The notes under the pieces are model-generated. The model did not search any database and was not told the DNA's origin. It saw only the letters and a program-made list of their open reading frames with translations. From JANSWY01 sp038525605 (GTDB lineage Bacteria > Bacteroidota > Bacteroidia > Cytophagales > Cyclobacteriaceae): a stretch of DNA of 7,506 bases. This document shows, piece by piece, positions 5,590 to 7,506 of the stretch (the stretch's first letter is position 1; every line of letters begins with the position of its first letter). The position numbers and the translations under genes were made by a program. Where the stretch lies: NCBI GenBank assembly GCA_038525605.1, contig JBCBHL010000361.1:1-7506 (forward strand), written 5' to 3'.

Positions 5590-7506
5590 TTACAGTTCGA
5601 GTGTTGGTAACACAACTCCGTTTATTACATGTACTACACCGTTTTCAATCGTAACGTCTGCTGTTGTTACCGTGTAGGTCGTATTGTTTGTGTCAGTTAC
5701 TGTCACTGTACCGCCAGTTTTATTAACCGTCAGGGTTTCGCCAGCCAGAGTAGTTAGCGACTGATCGCCTTCCATTAAATCTTCGGAAAAGGCTACAGCA
5801 GGTACTACGTGGTACTGCAATACTTTTGCTACGTTCGCCGCACCTAGCTTGTCGATAAGGCCTTGAAGATCTGTAACTTCCTGTGCCTGTAATAGCGCTG
5901 CAAATGCATCGTTCGTTGGTGCAAATACAGTGATTGCAGTTGCTTGTACCAGGTCGTCATTCAACTCGGCTGCTACTACAGCATCAATCAATGTTGTTAA
6001 ACCGGCAGTAGTTGCTGCTTCTACCACGTTAGGATCGTCGCTAACATCAGGAAGAACAACACCGTCGATTACATGTACAACGCCGTTTTCTATAGCCACA
6101 TCAGCAGGGTTGACTGTGTATGTAAAACCAAGGTAGTCTGTTACTGTTACTGCACCATCAGCTTTGGTTACTGTCAACGTCTGTCCTTCGAGAGTAGTGA
6201 ATTCCTGTTCGCCATCAGCCAGGTCGTGAGAGAATGCCTGTGCAGGTACTACGTGAAATTTAAGTACGTTCGCTACAGTTTCTGCTCCTAGTTTTTCAAT
6301 CAAGGCAGTTAATGAAGCCACTTCAAATCTTTCGAGTAGTTTGCCAAAAGCATCATTTGTAGGAGCGAATACTGTAATTGCCTCAGCGCCAGTTAAGTCA
6401 TCAGCCAGTTCAGCCGCAGTTACTGCATCAATGAGAGTAGTGAGACCGGCAGAAGTTGCTGCTTCTACGACATCCGGTAACTCGATTGTTGGTAGTAACA
6501 CACCATTAATAACATGCACAACTCCATTGGCTATTGCCACGTCAGCCATCATCACGTTGAATGTGTTTCCTCCTGCATCAGTTACAGTGACAGCATCTCC
6601 TGTTCTGTTGACTGTGATTTCCTCACCAGCGAGTGTGTTGAAAGTCTGATCTCCTTCGGCTAAATCTATAGAGAATGCAGTAGCAGGAACAACGTGGAAT
6701 TGTAATACCTTGGCAAGGTTTTCTACACCACCTAACTCTGCAACTAATTCACTTAAAGAACTAACTCCATAAGCATCAAGTGCTAATCCAAATGCAGTGT
6801 TTGTAGGGGCGAAAACAGTGATTGCTTCAGCATCAGTTAAGGTTGTCGCCAGTTCGGCAGTTGTCACAGCTTCTAAAAGAGTTGTTAGACCCGCACTTGT
6901 TGCTGCGTCTACAATATTAGGGTTCTCAATTGTTGGTAAAAGAACTCCATCAATTACATGAACCACGCCGTTTGCGATTGCTACATCCGCAGTAGTTACC
7001 GTAGATGTATTTCCACCAGCGTCTGTAACTGTTACCGTAGAACCTGTTTTATTAACTGTAATATCCTCACCTGACAGAGTAGTAAATGTTTGATCGCCAT
7101 CCGCTAAATCTCCAGAGAAAGCTACTGCCGGAACTACGTGAAACTGTAATACTTGAGTCAGTTTATCGACACCACCTAATTTGATCACAAGACCATTTAA
7201 GTCATCAGCGCCAAAAGCCATCAAAGCATCTGCAAAAGCCTCATTCGATGGTGCAAATACTGTTATTTCATCAGCCATCAACAATGTGTTGGCAATATTT
7301 GCTTCATTAACAGCAGCCAGTAAGGTTGTAAGTCCGGCATCAGTAGCCGCGTCTACGATGGAAGGATTCATCGGAGCAGGCATCAAAACATCTTCAATTG
7401 TATGAATAATACCGTTAGAGGCTTCAATATCGAAGGGTGCAATGATTCTGGAACCGTTTACTGTTAAGTTATCACTATCAATCGTGACAGTTTCGCCACT
7501 GTTTAA
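5590..7506 (-). CDS. multi-domain fasciclin (FAS1) repeat protein, N terminus outside window
   Basis: The frame stays open from the window edge (7506) to the TAA at 5592-5590, giving 638 visible residues. The TTG/ATG codons near 7386-7381 are internal: the 40 codons before them encode the end of another FAS1 domain (motif NGIIHTIEDVLMP). After that partial domain come four complete FAS1 domains of exactly 148 residues each. Every one shows the family's two landmarks: TVFAP(T/S)N in the first conserved block and the (F/Y)HVVPA block about 40 residues later, and ends NGVVHVI(D/N)GV(L/V)LP. FAS1 domains are extracellular adhesion or ligand-binding modules. A signal peptide or lipobox would be expected upstream, unseen. 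The protein stops directly after the last domain (VVLPTLEL), with no type IX secretion C-terminal domain or LPxTG, so surface attachment, if any, must come from the N terminus. Few charged residues outside the helices and many Thr, Val and Ala are typical. Confidence 0.93.
   Translation of the reverse strand, partial: LNSGETVTIDSDNLTVNGSRIIAPFDIEASNGIIHTIEDVLMPAPMNPSIVDAATDAGLTTLLAAVNEANIANTLLMADEITVFAPSNEAFADALMAFGADDLNGLVIKLGGVDKLTQVLQFHVVPAVAFSGDLADGDQTFTTLSGEDITVNKTGSTVTVTDAGGNTSTVTTADVAIANGVVHVIDGVLLPTIENPNIVDAATSAGLTTLLEAVTTAELATTLTDAEAITVFAPTNTAFGLALDAYGVSSLSELVAELGGVENLAKVLQFHVVPATAFSIDLAEGDQTFNTLAGEEITVNRTGDAVTVTDAGGNTFNVMMADVAIANGVVHVINGVLLPTIELPDVVEAATSAGLTTLIDAVTAAELADDLTGAEAITVFAPTNDAFGKLLERFEVASLTALIEKLGAETVANVLKFHVVPAQAFSHDLADGEQEFTTLEGQTLTVTKADGAVTVTDYLGFTYTVNPADVAIENGVVHVIDGVVLPDVSDDPNVVEAATTAGLTTLIDAVVAAELNDDLVQATAITVFAPTNDAFAALLQAQEVTDLQGLIDKLGAANVAKVLQYHVVPAVAFSEDLMEGDQSLTTLAGETLTVNKTGGTVTVTDTNNTTYTVTTADVTIENGVVHVINGVVLPTLEL
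5593..7368 (-). repeat. four tandem 444-bp FAS1-coding repeats
   Basis: Aligning the four complete FAS1 domains from the (N/L/D)PxxV(D/E)AAT start gives units at 7368-6925, 6924-6481, 6480-6037 and 6036-5593. Each is 444 bases (148 codons) with no length change, and the array ends exactly at the stop codon. Protein similarity is high throughout, but DNA similarity is much lower because many codons differ at the third position. A fifth, more divergent partial unit lies upstream at about 7506-7369. Repeats are in frame and intact, pointing to old intragenic duplication under protein-level selection. Confidence 0.9.

Noticed and set aside
7381..7386. TTG/ATG as the start of the FAS1 protein.
   Set aside because: The same frame is open to the window edge and encodes the C-terminal end of a preceding FAS1 domain, so these are internal codons.
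5930..7405. Several open frames of 68-102 codons on the plus strand opposite the FAS1 gene.
   Set aside because: They recur at matching places in the 444-base repeats, are rich in Ser, Thr, Ala and Val as expected from the complement of the FAS1 codons, and have no domain or start context. They are shadows of the repeat gene.
1..7506. A defence system, mobile element, CRISPR array or polysaccharide-utilisation locus.
   Set aside because: No transposase, integrase, nuclease, SusC/SusD-like, repeat-spacer or tRNA sequence is visible; the genes are ordinary envelope and regulatory families.

Overview
The window looks like chromosomal DNA of a Bacteroidota member, probably a marine Cytophagales-type lineage. 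The lineage is inferred from gene content: a DUF2723/GT117 membrane glycosyltransferase, a LytS/LytTR pair, a lipoprotein with an acidic stretch after its cysteine, and a multi-FAS1 surface protein. Shine-Dalgarno sequences are weak or absent upstream of the starts, and base composition is moderately AT-rich. No RNA gene, mobile element, CRISPR array or phage gene was seen. The longest gap between genes is about 134 bases.

Layout. (1) 1-1851, plus strand: the C-terminal part of a DUF2723 membrane glycosyltransferase, cut by the left edge. (2) 1858-2376, minus: a small lipoprotein converging on gene 1 with 6 bases between them. (3) 2449-3177, minus: a PlsC-type acyltransferase. (4) 3279-3641, minus: a small glycine-rich membrane protein of unknown function. 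(5) 3658-4419, minus: a LytTR response regulator. (6) 4424-5455, minus: a LytS/YehU-type sensor kinase. (7) 5590-7506, minus: a large protein of tandem fasciclin (FAS1) domains, cut by the right edge. Its reading frame continues past the apparent start near 7386, which is only an internal codon.

How the genes work together. Kinase, regulator and small membrane protein lie 4 and 16 bases apart and are very probably one operon (kinase, then regulator, then small protein). The acyltransferase follows after 101 bases holding a weak terminator-like hairpin and a possible promoter, so it may be separately expressed. The lipoprotein follows after 72 bases. The FAS1 gene ends in a convincing intrinsic-terminator hairpin upstream of the kinase operon, in the same direction. 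A third copy of the hairpin arm inside the FAS1 coding end allows an alternative pairing.

No clearly new multi-gene system is visible. The points most worth a second look are the exact 148-residue FAS1 array with strongly diverged synonymous sites, the competing hairpins at its 3' end, the small operon partner of the two-component pair with a charge pattern that conflicts with simple membrane topology, and the altered motif III of the acyltransferase.
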